Below, piece by piece: positions 44,329 to 53,362 of a stretch of 64,000 nucleotides of DNA (position 1 is its first letter; each line of letters begins with the position of its first letter). A program made the translations under genes and the position numbers. The DNA comes from Dyadobacter soli (GTDB lineage Bacteria; Bacteroidota; Bacteroidia; Cytophagales; Spirosomataceae), in the NCBI RefSeq assembly GCF_900101885.1, contig NZ_FNAN01000026.1, positions 1-64,000 on the forward strand. The letters are read 5' to 3'. The notes below the pieces were generated by a model. It saw only the letters and a list, made by a program, of their open reading frames with translations, did not search any database and had not been told where the DNA came from.

Positions 44329-44691
44329 ATGATGCACGAAGGCGCAAAGCCAATCCTCTTCCAAAGAGCACAAGATCTTAGAAAACGCGAGACAGAGGCC
44401 GAGAAGGTACTTTGGGAAAAACTATCGAACAAGCAACTTGGAGTCAAGTTCAGGAGACAACACCCGTTGTACCGTTTCGTCGTTGACTTCTATTGTCATG
44501 AATTACGACTCGTTGTCGAAGTTGACGGTTCTGTTCATGACTCGTCAGAGCAAACGGAATACGATGAATTTCGGACAATGCTAATCAATCAGCTGGATAT
44601 CAAAGTAATCCGGTTCCGAAACGACGAGGTTTTTAACGAACTGGACAAAGTTCTTGAAATCATCAGGCAACATATTCTTCCGCGCTCGTAA
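44329..44691 (+). CDS. DUF559 endonuclease-like protein
   Basis: A 120-residue protein of the DUF559 family (Vsr-like PD-(D/E)XK fold): RETEAEKVLWEKLSNKQLGV, FRRQHPLYRFVVDFYCHELR, LVVEVDGSVHDS, IKVIRFRNDEVFNELDKVL. The acidic catalytic residues in VVDFY and EVDG are present. Such solitary genes are scattered and variable in Bacteroidota, and their biological role is unknown. It is flanked on the left by C-tract repeats and on the right by the pseudouridine synthase gene (8 bp). Confidence 0.9.
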   Translation: MMHEGAKPILFQRAQDLRKRETEAEKVLWEKLSNKQLGVKFRRQHPLYRFVVDFYCHELRLVVEVDGSVHDSSEQTEYDEFRTMLINQLDIKVIRFRNDEVFNELDKVLEIIRQHILPRS

Positions 44692-44699
44692 ATTTGGGT

Positions 44700-45329
44700 A
44701 TGACACCACACCGCTACTTCATTATCAACAAGCCGCAAAACATGGTTTCCCAGTTCGTCAGCTCGGATGAGGTGCGGTTGCTGGGGGCGCTGGATTTTGA
44801 GTTTCCGGAGGGGACGCATGCCATTGGGCGGCTGGATAGCCTTTCCGAGGGGTTGCTGATCCTTACTACCAATAAGAAGGTTACTAATCTGCTTTTTCAG
44901 GGCGAGGTGCCGCACAAGCGTACCTACTGGGTGAATGTGAGCCACGTGGTACTCCCCGAAACGGTGGAGCTGCTGCGCACGGGCATTCCTATACGAGTGA
45001 AAGGGGGCGGTTATTACACAACGACACCTTGCGAGGTCGGGATCATAGACCGCCCTGCGATTTTAGATAAACATCAAAACGAAACCCAGCCCGATGTGCC
45101 CAATACCTGGCTCAGCATTACGCTCACGGAGGGCAAATATCACCAGGTGCGGAAGATGGTCCGTGAGGCTAGCCACCGTTGCCGACGACTCATCCGCGCC
45201 AGTATCGAAGATTTGGAGCTCGGCGATCTGCCGCCCGGCGGTGTGAGGGAGATTGAAGAAGAGGCGTTTTTCAGGTTATTGAAAATAGCAAACTGGAAGT
45301 CAGCGATTCCGTCCGGCGATTACCTGTAA
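44700..45329 (+). CDS. Large-subunit rRNA pseudouridine synthase, RluE/RsuA type
   Basis: A 209-residue RsuA/RluB/E/F-family enzyme lacking an N-terminal S4 domain. Catalytic Asp46 lies in GRLDSLSEGLLILT. Other motifs: YFIINKPQNMVSQF, KRTYWVNVSH, LTEGKYHQVRKMVREASHRC, LIRASI. The short form without S4 is typical of RluE, which modifies U2457 in 23S rRNA; the exact target here is inferred. Start 44700 (MTPHRYFIINKP) is preferred to the TTG two codons upstream. Confidence 0.9.
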   Translation: MTPHRYFIINKPQNMVSQFVSSDEVRLLGALDFEFPEGTHAIGRLDSLSEGLLILTTNKKVTNLLFQGEVPHKRTYWVNVSHVVLPETVELLRTGIPIRVKGGGYYTTTPCEVGIIDRPAILDKHQNETQPDVPNTWLSITLTEGKYHQVRKMVREASHRCRRLIRASIEDLELGDLPPGGVREIEEEAFFRLLKIANWKSAIPSGDYL

Positions 45330-45409
45330 GAGCCGTCCATCGAAAATTCGGCATTCTAGTTGTCGGCCGGATTAGTTTTAAGCCATTCTTTCACCAAACT
45401 GATCGCGTT

Positions 45410-45781
45410 ATGAACCTCATTGGAAACATTATCTGGCTTATTTTCGGCGGATTTGTCGTTTTTATCGAATATATGGCTGCCGGGCTCGCGCTCTGCCTCA
45501 CGATCGTCGGCATTCCGTTCGGGATTCAATGTTTCAAAATCGGTATCATGACGCTCTTCCCGTTTGGCCAGCATGTGCGGGAGGTGCCGGGAGATTCAGG
45601 TTGTTTATCGACGGTCTTCAACATCATCTGGATTTTTCTTGGTGGTATCTGGATTGCATTGACGCATTTGGTTTTCGGTATTTTGCTGGCGATCACCATT
45701 ATCGGTCTGCCGTTTGCGAAGCAGCATTTCAAGCTCATGAGCCTCTCTTTCGCACCGTTTGGAAAAGAAATTTATTCATGA
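45410..45781 (+). CDS. YccF-family inner-membrane protein
   Basis: A 123-residue protein with a duplicated hydrophobic unit: NIIWLIFGGFVVFIEYMAAG, LALCLTIVGIPFGIQCFKIG, then NIIWIFLGGIWIALTHLVFG and LLAITIIGLPFAKQHFKL. The IVGIPFG / IIGLPFA pairs are the YccF-domain signature; each half contains two membrane segments. Function unknown. Its stop overlaps the ATG of the quinone oxidoreductase gene by 4 bp. Confidence 0.9.
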   Translation: MNLIGNIIWLIFGGFVVFIEYMAAGLALCLTIVGIPFGIQCFKIGIMTLFPFGQHVREVPGDSGCLSTVFNIIWIFLGGIWIALTHLVFGILLAITIIGLPFAKQHFKLMSLSFAPFGKEIYS

Positions 45782-46782
45782 AAGCGATCGTCATCACTCA
45801 ACCCGGCGGGCCTGAAGTATTGCAAATGCAGGAGGTAGCCACGCCGCATCCGACCGGCTCGCAAGTACGCATCAAGGTATTCGCGGCAGGTGTAAATCGC
45901 CCCGATGTTTTCCAGCGGAAAGGCAACTATCCCCCGCCGCCGGATGCGCCGCAGGACATTCCTGGCCTGGAAGTGGCTGGTATCATCGAACAAACAGGCC
46001 CGGAGGTTACCATCTGGAAACCCGGCGATTCCGTTTGCGCATTGCTGGCGGGCGGCGGTTACGCGGAATATGCCCTCGCGGAAGCCAGCCATTGCCTGCC
46101 CATACCCGTTGCTTTCAACCATTATAGCGATGCTTTTGCCCGGGCGGCCTCGTTGCCGGAAACGGTGTTTACCGTCTGGCATAATGTCTTTCAGCGGGGG
46201 CAGCTGCGGAAGGGTGAGCGCTTCCTCGTACACGGGGGCACGAGCGGAATCGGTATTACGGCTATCCAGCTGGCCAGGGCATTCGGTGCCAGCGTGTTTA
46301 CCACCGCAGGGTCGGAAGAAAAGTGTGCTGCGTGCGATGCATTAGGGGCCGATATCAGCATTAATTACCGGGAAGCAGATTTCGAAGAACAGCTGCGCGA
46401 GCTCGGTACAGACGTCATCCTGGATATGGTCGGCGGTAATTATATCCCCAAAAACCTGCGTTTGCTGCGCGAGGAAGGCCGGCTTGTTTTTATCAATACT
46501 ATGAAAGGCGGAAAGGTCACCGGCGAAGATGTGGTAGATTTTAGCCTGATCATGCGGAAGCGGCTAACCGTCACCGGCAGCACGCTGCGAAACCGCGGCC
46601 ATGCTTTCAAAGCAGCATTAGCACATGAGATACGGGAAAACGTGTGGCCGGTTATGGAACGCGGTGCATTTCAAACCGTAATTGCGGAGACATTCCCGCT
46701 GGCGGAAGCTGCCAGAGCCCATGCATTAATGGAAACCAGCGACCATATCGGCAAGATTATTCTGCTGAATCAATGGCCGTAA
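45778..46782 (+). CDS. NAD(P)H-quinone oxidoreductase (zinc-independent MDR family)
   Basis: A 334-residue medium-chain reductase of the PIG3 / quinone oxidoreductase type: MKAIVITQPGGPEVLQMQEV, AGVNRPDVFQRKGNYPPPPD, IPGLEVAGIIEQTG, the NADPH-binding loop HGGTSGIGITAIQLARAFGA, and GGNYIPKNLRLL. No structural zinc Cys cluster. The start at 45778 gives the normal N-terminus; a longer frame to 45529 is a shadow of yccF. Ends in a 26-bp convergent overlap with the alpha/beta hydrolase gene. Confidence 0.95.
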   Translation: MKAIVITQPGGPEVLQMQEVATPHPTGSQVRIKVFAAGVNRPDVFQRKGNYPPPPDAPQDIPGLEVAGIIEQTGPEVTIWKPGDSVCALLAGGGYAEYALAEASHCLPIPVAFNHYSDAFARAASLPETVFTVWHNVFQRGQLRKGERFLVHGGTSGIGITAIQLARAFGASVFTTAGSEEKCAACDALGADISINYREADFEEQLRELGTDVILDMVGGNYIPKNLRLLREEGRLVFINTMKGGKVTGEDVVDFSLIMRKRLTVTGSTLRNRGHAFKAALAHEIRENVWPVMERGAFQTVIAETFPLAEAARAHALMETSDHIGKIILLNQWP

Positions 46783-47533
46783 GCCGGTGGTTAAGGATTT
46801 TTGAAATCTGATCGGCCTGGGCGTAAACCATTAAATGCCCGCCGCCTTCGATGATAATGTCGGGTTTCACAATGACGATCGGGATGAGCTTGTCGGCCGT
46901 TCCATGAATGTGGAAAAGATTATCGATGCGCTCTTTCCGGTTCCAGCCGCTCATCCGTACGAGCGCCCATTTCAGGAACTTACTATCGGTATCGTGCAGG
47001 ATCATTTTGAGCAGTTTCTTCAATTCCGGCGTGTCCGCGCCGAAATAGCGGTAAGTAATCCGGTTTGCAGACTTTAATAAGGGCGCTGACAGCGGCGACA
47101 TGAGCAGAAATTTGATCATTAACTGGTAAAACTTCGAAAGCGGAACGCCGGTTGACATACTCGAAATGAGTGTAACCTGCTGCGGACAGGCGATATCTGC
47201 AATTTCCGAAGCAATCACCCCGCCGAAGGACAGCCCAACCAACTGAAAAGGCTGCGAAGTATCGATCTGCTTGCTCAGCCGGGCCGCATAATGCTGCAAT
47301 GTCTCTTTCTTCTGAGGTCTGACCCATTTGATATATTGCACATTAAGCCTCGGATCGAGTTTCAGCTTGGTAAACACGCGCTCGTCGGCACCGAGGCCGC
47401 TGATGAAGTATACATTCATTTTCCTCGCGGCGGGCATGTCAACTGCGGCACTGTCGGGCGCGGCAGCGGCTTGTGATGCGGAAAATGAAAGAAATGCCAA
47501 TAGAAAACAGGAGTTACGGATATTCGAAAACAT
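46757..47533 (-). CDS. Exported alpha/beta hydrolase
   Basis: A 258-residue protein with an N-terminal signal peptide (to about AAAA25) and an alpha/beta-hydrolase domain: YFISGLGADERVF (oxyanion strand), nucleophile Ser102 in VGLSFGGV, an acidic residue near HGTADKLIP, and His in EGGGHLMVY. Natural substrate unknown. The 3' end overlaps the quinone oxidoreductase gene on the other strand by 26 bp. It follows the TonB-receptor gene region in the same direction with a 50-bp gap toward that gene's stop, but each probably has its own control. Confidence 0.85.
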   Translation of the reverse strand: MFSNIRNSCFLLAFLSFSASQAAAAPDSAAVDMPAARKMNVYFISGLGADERVFTKLKLDPRLNVQYIKWVRPQKKETLQHYAARLSKQIDTSQPFQLVGLSFGGVIASEIADIACPQQVTLISSMSTGVPLSKFYQLMIKFLLMSPLSAPLLKSANRITYRYFGADTPELKKLLKMILHDTDSKFLKWALVRMSGWNRKERIDNLFHIHGTADKLIPIVIVKPDIIIEGGGHLMVYAQADQISKILNHRLTAIDSAE

Positions 47534-47583
47534 GATGGAGTGCTTTCTTTATGAATATACGAACTCCTGCAAAAATGATGCCG

Positions 47584-49536
47584 CTATTTCGAAAAATTAA
47601 AGCGAATGCCGCCCATCAGCCACCGGCCGGGCATTACGGAGCCTAGAATGTCGCTGTATTGCTTGTCGAATGCATTGTCGGCCTGGACAAACACACCTAG
47701 CTGGCGTTTCAGGAAAGCATACTCGGCCCTCGCGTTGAGGATAAAGTAATTTTTTGAAACAGTGGCTTCGATAGCCGATGCTTCTCGCTCTGCCCGTTTT
47801 TTGTACAAACCATTCAAACTCACCGAAAAATTGCCCACTTGGTAAATGGCTGAGAAATTGGCGAGGAATTTGGCGTGCGACGAGAGGTAGAATGACTGGA
47901 TCTGGCTTTTGTTATCGCTGTCAAGCCAGGTAAGGCCTGCATTCACGAACAATTTCTGGTTATCGGAAATGGTGTTCGACGACTGGATATCGAGTTCAAA
48001 ACCTGTGGTATTCACCTCCGCGATGTTCAATGCGAGGCCGAAGCTGCCGGTCGGCGAGAGGTTATCCTTGCGGGGCATTTGTGCGTAGGGTGTGGTCACA
48101 TAGTCGATCAGGTCCTTCTGGCGGCGCTGGAAAAACGTGCCCGAAACTTTGAGCTGCGCGGCCGAACTGCTGGTAAGGAACCAGTCGGCGCCGGCTTCGT
48201 AGCTGAATGAGCGTTCGGCTTTCAGATCGGGGTTGCCGACGCTGCCGCCTGTAACGAGCGTTTTGGCGTAGTTATTGAAACGTTCCGTGAAATCGGCGTC
48301 GCGGATGGTTTTGCCGGCGCTTGCGCGTAGCTGCCAGTTTGCTTTTTTGTAGGACAAATTGATCTGGGGCGAAACTTCGGTACCAATGCTTTCACGCCAG
48401 TCCATGCGGACGGAAGGTGTGACTGTAAAATCCTCACCGATTGTCTGTACCACTGAAACAAATGGGGCCAGCTGATTCAGCGTATGGTTTCCGCGGTCGT
48501 TGGATTTGATGTTCCGCTGCTGAAAATTGACGCCCGCGATCAGGTTTGTACTTGAAGTGAGGCCCTGCTGCAAGGTAGCGAGCCCTTGCCAGAGCCTGGA
48601 TTTACTGCTGTTTGCAATGGAATGTGGGTTGAAAAGATAGGTATCCTGCACCGATTTAAATCCGCCATCGATCGAAAACGCTGTTTTGTTCTTTTGATAA
48701 CCTAATCTTACCTGGTTCCACGACATTTTAACCTTTTCGCTGGCCGTGTCGGATTTCAGCACTGTGTAAAAGTTTTGAGCCGCGAAATCACGGTGGTCGA
48801 AAGAGCTGCGCACGGCCAGGTTCCAGTGTTGGGAAATGGCGTAATTGAGGGAGAGTGAGGCTGTATTATTATGAAAATAGCCCTTAATGCCCCTCTGCTG
48901 CACGCCTGAGGAATTATTTGAAAGAAAACCTCCTGAAATGGCCAGCCTGTTGCGCTGTACAAACGCGCCGACATTGGCATTAAACAATCCATATTCTCCG
49001 GCGCTGACGCCGCCGTTCACCTGCGTTTTTTGTACCGCATTATCATCACCCGAATTAGCCAATCGCGCAGCAAATGTTTTGGAAATCACATGGATAACCC
49101 CGCCAACGGCATCCGAACCGTACAATGCGGACGAGGCACCTTTCAAAACCTCGATCCGCTCGATTTCGGCGGGAGAAATAGGAATATAGCTGTTAAAATG
49201 GCCCGTGTTGGGATCATTCAAACGAATACCGTCGAGGATCACGAGCACCTGCTGAAACGTACCGCCCCGCAAAACGATGTCGCTTTGTGAACCTTGCGGC
49301 CCGCGCGCCTGGATTTCAACACCCGGAACGTAGCGGAGCAGGTCGTCGATGCTGTGCACCGGCAGTTGCTGGAAGTATTCGCCTTTGATGACTGCAATGT
49401 TGCGCCCCGTTTGCGACGCACGCTTTTCAACGAGCGAGGAAGTGACCGTCACCGGGTCGAGTGATATTTCCTGGGCAAATGTGAGGTTTGCGATGAATGA
49501 CAGTAAGAGGGTGGTGCCTAAGTAATGTAGTTTCAT
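47584..49536 (-). CDS. TonB-dependent receptor (BtuB-like)
   Basis: A 650-residue outer-membrane receptor. Signal peptide MKLHYLGTTLLLSFIANLTF through AQ; TonB-box-like segment LDPVTVTSS; plug domain (IDDLLRYVPGVEIQARGPQG, LRGGTFQQVLVILDGIRLND, IERIEVLKGASSALYGSDAV, GGVIHVISK); the remainder is a beta-barrel ending MGGIRFNFSK with the usual terminal Phe. Size and plug sequence are closest to cobalamin/siderophore receptors without a carboxypeptidase-like N-domain. No cobalamin riboswitch is seen upstream. The gene faces the MocR regulator gene across a 123-bp region with phased repeats. Confidence 0.9.
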   Translation of the reverse strand: MKLHYLGTTLLLSFIANLTFAQEISLDPVTVTSSLVEKRASQTGRNIAVIKGEYFQQLPVHSIDDLLRYVPGVEIQARGPQGSQSDIVLRGGTFQQVLVILDGIRLNDPNTGHFNSYIPISPAEIERIEVLKGASSALYGSDAVGGVIHVISKTFAARLANSGDDNAVQKTQVNGGVSAGEYGLFNANVGAFVQRNRLAISGGFLSNNSSGVQQRGIKGYFHNNTASLSLNYAISQHWNLAVRSSFDHRDFAAQNFYTVLKSDTASEKVKMSWNQVRLGYQKNKTAFSIDGGFKSVQDTYLFNPHSIANSSKSRLWQGLATLQQGLTSSTNLIAGVNFQQRNIKSNDRGNHTLNQLAPFVSVVQTIGEDFTVTPSVRMDWRESIGTEVSPQINLSYKKANWQLRASAGKTIRDADFTERFNNYAKTLVTGGSVGNPDLKAERSFSYEAGADWFLTSSSAAQLKVSGTFFQRRQKDLIDYVTTPYAQMPRKDNLSPTGSFGLALNIAEVNTTGFELDIQSSNTISDNQKLFVNAGLTWLDSDNKSQIQSFYLSSHAKFLANFSAIYQVGNFSVSLNGLYKKRAEREASAIEATVSKNYFILNARAEYAFLKRQLGVFVQADNAFDKQYSDILGSVMPGRWLMGGIRFNFSK

Positions 49537-49551
49537 AAAGAGGTGTTTTTT

Positions 49552-49602
49552 TGACCGCCGACGGCCGACCGCTGACCGCCGATTGCAAGGAAACGGCGGT
49601 CA
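49552..49602. promoter_or_regulatory. Phased TGACCGCCG repeats, candidate MocR operator
   Basis: TGACCGCCG occurs at 49552-49560 and 49573-49581 in the same orientation, and as its complement CGGCGGTCA at 49594-49602. Each start is exactly 21 bp apart, about two helical turns. The site sits between the divergent TonB-receptor gene (start 49536) and the MocR-type regulator gene (start 49660). The last two copies can also form a 9-bp stem. Confidence 0.55.
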
Positions 49603-49659
49603 TTTCTAAAACAAATCTACTATCTTGCCGGCCCGTTTATATGCTCCGGTTTGAATCTT

Positions 49660-51147
49660 ATGAGTAGTCCGGTTGAAATACCTTTCAAGAATGTGATCCT
49701 GCTGGACCGTGCGTCCGGGACACCTGTTTATTTACAAATCGCGCACCAGATGATCAATGCCATTCAACGTGGCGTGCTCGTAACGGGTGTGCAATTGCCT
49801 GGTACTCGGGCGCTTGCGGAAATGCTCAATGTGCACCGCAAGACAGTCGTGGCGGCTTATAACGAACTCGACGCGCAAGGCTGGATCGAGATGTTGCCAA
49901 ACCGCGGGACGTTCGTGACCCGGAAGAGTCCGGTGGTAACGGGTAGCGCTTTGCCGGCCAATGTGAGCGATTTGAAGCAATACCCGCAGCAAACCGGCTT
50001 TGCATTCGAGGAAAGCATGCTGCTCGACCGCCCGCTGTCGCTCTCGCGCGTGGACCTGGAATTTACCGATGGCCTTCCGGACGTGCGCCTCGCGCCGATG
50101 GACAAGCTTGCAAAGGCCTATTCGAGCGTTTTGAGAAGAAATAACAACCGGAAATACCTTACGTATTCGCATGTGGAGGGCAATATCTGGTTTCGCGAGC
50201 GGCTGGCGACCTATTTGAACAACACCCGGGGCCTGCACATCGGCGCGGAAAATATTATCACCACGCGCGGCATTCAAATGGGCATTTACCTCGCCTCGAC
50301 GCTGCTGCTGAAAAAGGGTGATAATGTGGTGGTGGGCGATTTGAGCTACTATGTCGCCAACATGATTTTTCAACAGGCTGGCGCGAATATCCTGTCGGTA
50401 CCTGTGGATGATCAGGGTATTTCGGTGGAGGCCGTGCGGCAACTTTGCGGGCACACGCCCATTCGAATGCTGTACATCACGCCGCACCATCACTACCCGA
50501 CGACCGTCACGCTGAGTGCCGAGCGGCGGGTGGAATTGCTGAATTTGTCGGTGAAATACGGCTTTATCATCCTGGAAGACGACCACGACTACGATTTTCA
50601 CTATAACAGCAGCCCGGTACTGCCGCTGGCGAGTGCCGACGGGGCGGGGATGGTCGTATACGTGGGTTCGTTTTGCAAAGCGTTGGCGCCGGGATTGCGC
50701 TCGGGTTACGTGGTGGCGCCGCAGAATCTGATCCGCGAATTGGGTAAAATGCGGCGCATTATCGACCGGCAGGGTGATCTGATGATGGAACAAGCCCTGG
50801 CCGAACTGCTCGACGAAGGCGAAATTCAGCGGCATATCAAGAAGGCGCAAAAGGTTTATCACCAGCGCCGGGATTTGTTTACCGGGCTTTTGGAAAATGA
50901 TTTCGGCCCTTACCTGACATTCAAAGCCCCACCGGGCGGCCTGGCGATCTGGACCGAATGGCGGCGGGATATCAACCTCATGCGCGTGAGCAAGGAGTGC
51001 CTGCGCGAGAACCTGCATTTACCCCAGACTTTGCTTTTCCAGACCGGACGGCTCAGCGCCATGCGGCTCGGGTTCGGTAGCCTGGACGAAAAGGAGCTGC
51101 GGGAGGCTACGTCCATTTTAAAGTCGGCGCTGGAAAAGACCGGGTAA
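49660..51147 (+). CDS. MocR-type GntR/aminotransferase transcriptional regulator
   Basis: A 495-residue fusion of a GntR winged helix (residues ~10-80: GTPVYLQIAHQMINAIQRGV, LPGTRALAEMLNVHRKTVVA, LPNRGTFVT) and a fold-type I aminotransferase domain (ITPHHHYPTTVTLSAERR, ILEDDHDYDF, and YVGSFCKALAPGLRSGYVV bearing the PLP lysine). These regulators sense PLP or amino-acid-derived ligands. It is transcribed away from the TonB-receptor gene, and the phased repeats in between suggest it controls that gene and itself. No pyridoxine or GABA genes are adjacent. ATG 49660 is preferred to TTG 49651. Confidence 0.9.
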   Translation: MSSPVEIPFKNVILLDRASGTPVYLQIAHQMINAIQRGVLVTGVQLPGTRALAEMLNVHRKTVVAAYNELDAQGWIEMLPNRGTFVTRKSPVVTGSALPANVSDLKQYPQQTGFAFEESMLLDRPLSLSRVDLEFTDGLPDVRLAPMDKLAKAYSSVLRRNNNRKYLTYSHVEGNIWFRERLATYLNNTRGLHIGAENIITTRGIQMGIYLASTLLLKKGDNVVVGDLSYYVANMIFQQAGANILSVPVDDQGISVEAVRQLCGHTPIRMLYITPHHHYPTTVTLSAERRVELLNLSVKYGFIILEDDHDYDFHYNSSPVLPLASADGAGMVVYVGSFCKALAPGLRSGYVVAPQNLIRELGKMRRIIDRQGDLMMEQALAELLDEGEIQRHIKKAQKVYHQRRDLFTGLLENDFGPYLTFKAPPGGLAIWTEWRRDINLMRVSKECLRENLHLPQTLLFQTGRLSAMRLGFGSLDEKELREATSILKSALEKTG

Positions 51148-51228
51148 TGCAGTGGTGCGGTTGGAATGCTGATTTATTCAATTAATTTGGGATAAATTCC
51201 TATTCGTGCATTTCAACCTGGCTACCGC

Positions 51229-52581
51229 ATGAACAAACGTACTTTCATTAAACTTTCATCCGCATTAATGACGGCTCCATTACTTTCCCCGCTGAGCGGC
51301 TGGGCCAATGCCGACAAGCTCCGCAACTGGGCAGGCAACCTCGAATACAGTACCGACAAGCTCGATTTGGGCAAGAATTTGCAGCAGGTGCAAACGATCG
51401 TCAAGAAATATCCCCAGCTGAAAGTGCTCGGTACGAAGCATTGTTTCAACGACATTGCCGATACGAAAGACCAGTTTATTACCGTCGTCGGTGCGGAAGA
51501 GGTGATGGATTTAGATACCAAAAATAAAACCGTGACCGTAAATGGCGGGCTGAAATACGGCCAGCTGGCTCCCTACCTGCATGAAAAAGGTTTTGCATTG
51601 CACAACCTGGCCTCGCTGCCGCATATTTCCGTCGCGGGGGCGTGCGCTACGGCTACGCACGGGTCGGGCGAGAAGAACGGTAACCTGGCGACGGCGGTAT
51701 CGGCTATGGAAATCGTGACGGCGGACGGGGAGGTCGTAAAGTTGAGCAGGGATAAGGACGGCGAAAAATTCAATGCGTCGGTGGTGCATTTGGGTGCATT
51801 GGGTGTGGTGACGAAGGTGACGCTGGATGTGCAGCCGACGTTTTTTATGGCTCAGGTTGTGTACGAAAATTTGCCTTTGAACCAACTCAAATCGCATTTT
51901 GATGAAATAGAGTCGAGAGGTGATAGTGTAAGCCTTTTTACAAACTGGTCTACCGAGGACATTACGGAGGTTTGGATAAAGTATAAAACGAATAGTGAAA
52001 AGCCTTTGAAAGCACACCCGGATAACGAGCTTTTCGGTGGAAAACTGGCAACGAAAAACCTCCATCCGATCCCGGAACTCTCGGCCGAAAACTGTACCGA
52101 ACAAATGGGCGTGCCGGGGCCGTGGTACGAGCGGATGCCACATTTCAAAATGGGTTTTACGCCAAGTAGCGGCAAGGAATTGCAAACAGAATACTTCGTG
52201 CCACGAAAGAATGCAGTGGATGCGATCCTCGCTGTTTCGAAAATGGGCAACCAGATCAGCCCGCATTTGTTTACGTCCGAAGTACGGACCATTGCTGCGG
52301 ATAACCTGTGGCTGAGCCCTTGTTACAAGCAGGATTCGGTGGCGATCCATTTTACGTGGAAGCAGGACTGGCCGGCAGTGAGCAAGCTGTTGCCGGTAAT
52401 CGAGAAGGAACTGGCACCGTTCAACCCGAGGCCGCATTGGGGGAAATTGTTTACCGTTTCGCCGGGGTTATTGGAAAAAAGGTATGAAAAGCTGCCGGAG
52501 TTCAGGGAGCTGGCTGCGCAGATGGACCCGAAAGGGAAGTTTCGCAATGCGTTTTTGAATTTGAATGTTTTTAAAAAATAG
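51229..52581 (+). CDS. FAD-linked oxidase, aldonolactone/alditol oxidase type
   Basis: A 450-residue exported flavoprotein (signal MNKRTFIKLSSALMTAPLLS through ANA). Vanillyl-alcohol-oxidase-type FAD domain with covalent-FAD-type His71 in VLGTKHCFND, then VNGGLKYGQLAPYLHEKGFA, SVAGACATATHGSGEKNGNL and LGALGVVTKVTLDV. The C-terminal FNPRPHWGKLF matches the substrate-binding region of alditol and L-gulono/D-arabinono-lactone oxidases. It would oxidise a polyol or aldonolactone with oxygen. Periplasmic location inferred from the signal peptide. Single-gene unit. Confidence 0.85.
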   Translation: MNKRTFIKLSSALMTAPLLSPLSGWANADKLRNWAGNLEYSTDKLDLGKNLQQVQTIVKKYPQLKVLGTKHCFNDIADTKDQFITVVGAEEVMDLDTKNKTVTVNGGLKYGQLAPYLHEKGFALHNLASLPHISVAGACATATHGSGEKNGNLATAVSAMEIVTADGEVVKLSRDKDGEKFNASVVHLGALGVVTKVTLDVQPTFFMAQVVYENLPLNQLKSHFDEIESRGDSVSLFTNWSTEDITEVWIKYKTNSEKPLKAHPDNELFGGKLATKNLHPIPELSAENCTEQMGVPGPWYERMPHFKMGFTPSSGKELQTEYFVPRKNAVDAILAVSKMGNQISPHLFTSEVRTIAADNLWLSPCYKQDSVAIHFTWKQDWPAVSKLLPVIEKELAPFNPRPHWGKLFTVSPGLLEKRYEKLPEFRELAAQMDPKGKFRNAFLNLNVFKK

Positions 52582-52685
52582 ATGGCGCGAAGCCGGAGCT
52601 TCGCACCATCCTGACGGAATTAAATAGCCACTCCGAGCGTTTACTTTAACGTGACTCATCTTCCATAAGTAAACAAATACTTCTG

Positions 52686-53360
52686 ATGGCTACCAAACAA
52701 AAGGCACTTCCACCCGCGAGCGTGGAGCTTACCGCCGACAAGATTACCGAGTTATACATGCATTACTGTCTGGAAAACCACAAAAAGCCGGAATCGGTTT
52801 ATTTGTTTTCCAAAGAACACGGCTTTACGGAAAGGGAATTTTACAAGTTTTACACATCGATCGATTCACTGGAAAGGCGGGTTTTCGTGAGCTTTCACAA
52901 CATGGCCGTGAATCTGATCAACCAGAGCGGGGAGATCGACGGCGTCGGTTTCCGGGATAAGTTGCTGGCTTACTATTTTACATTGGTTGAGATACTGACG
53001 GCCAACCGCAGCTATGTGGTTTTTGCATTGAAAGAGGAAAAGAACCGGCTCAACGGCATTTTGAAGCTGAAAGAGTTCCGCAACAGTTTCAAGGAGTACA
53101 TCCACGAAATCAGCAACGGTTACCTGAAAGCCAAAAGCGAACGCATTCGTAAAGCGCAGCAGGACGCATTGGAAGAAGGTGCGTGGATTCAGCTGCTGCT
53201 GACATTGAAATTCTGGATCGACGATGAATCCGTAGGTTTTGAAAAAACAGACCTCTTCATCGAAAAATCGATCCGCGCTACATTCGACCTGATCGATACC
53301 ACGCCGTTGGAGAGCGTGATCGACTTCGGGAAGTTTCTCATTAAAGAAAAATTGAAGTAG
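52686..53360 (+). CDS. TetR-like regulator
   Basis: A 224-residue helical protein. The N-terminal ~60 residues resemble a TetR helix-turn-helix (ADKITELYMHYCLENHKKPE, SVYLFSKEHGFTEREFYKFY), and the C-terminal helices resemble a TetR-type dimerisation domain (KLLAYYFTLVEILTANRSYV through LLLTLKFWIDDESVG). The HTH is less canonical than usual. The gene is 2 bp upstream of the ABC1/AarF-family kinase gene, so they form an operon; this pairing recurs in Bacteroidota. Confidence 0.75.
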   Translation: MATKQKALPPASVELTADKITELYMHYCLENHKKPESVYLFSKEHGFTEREFYKFYTSIDSLERRVFVSFHNMAVNLINQSGEIDGVGFRDKLLAYYFTLVEILTANRSYVVFALKEEKNRLNGILKLKEFRNSFKEYIHEISNGYLKAKSERIRKAQQDALEEGAWIQLLLTLKFWIDDESVGFEKTDLFIEKSIRATFDLIDTTPLESVIDFGKFLIKEKLK

Positions 53361-53362
53361 GA

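Noticed and set aside
45529..45777. N-terminal extension of the quinone oxidoreductase
   Set aside because: The extra 83 codons overlap yccF in another frame and do not resemble the family; the ATG at 45778 gives the normal N-terminus.
49537..49659. Cobalamin riboswitch upstream of the BtuB-like receptor
   Set aside because: The leader is too short and lacks a B12-box-like conserved core; only the phased TGACCGCCG repeats were found.
49732..51018. A 428-codon open frame antisense to the MocR regulator gene
   Set aside because: The sense frame has clear GntR and aminotransferase motifs; the antisense product is His/Arg-rich and featureless.
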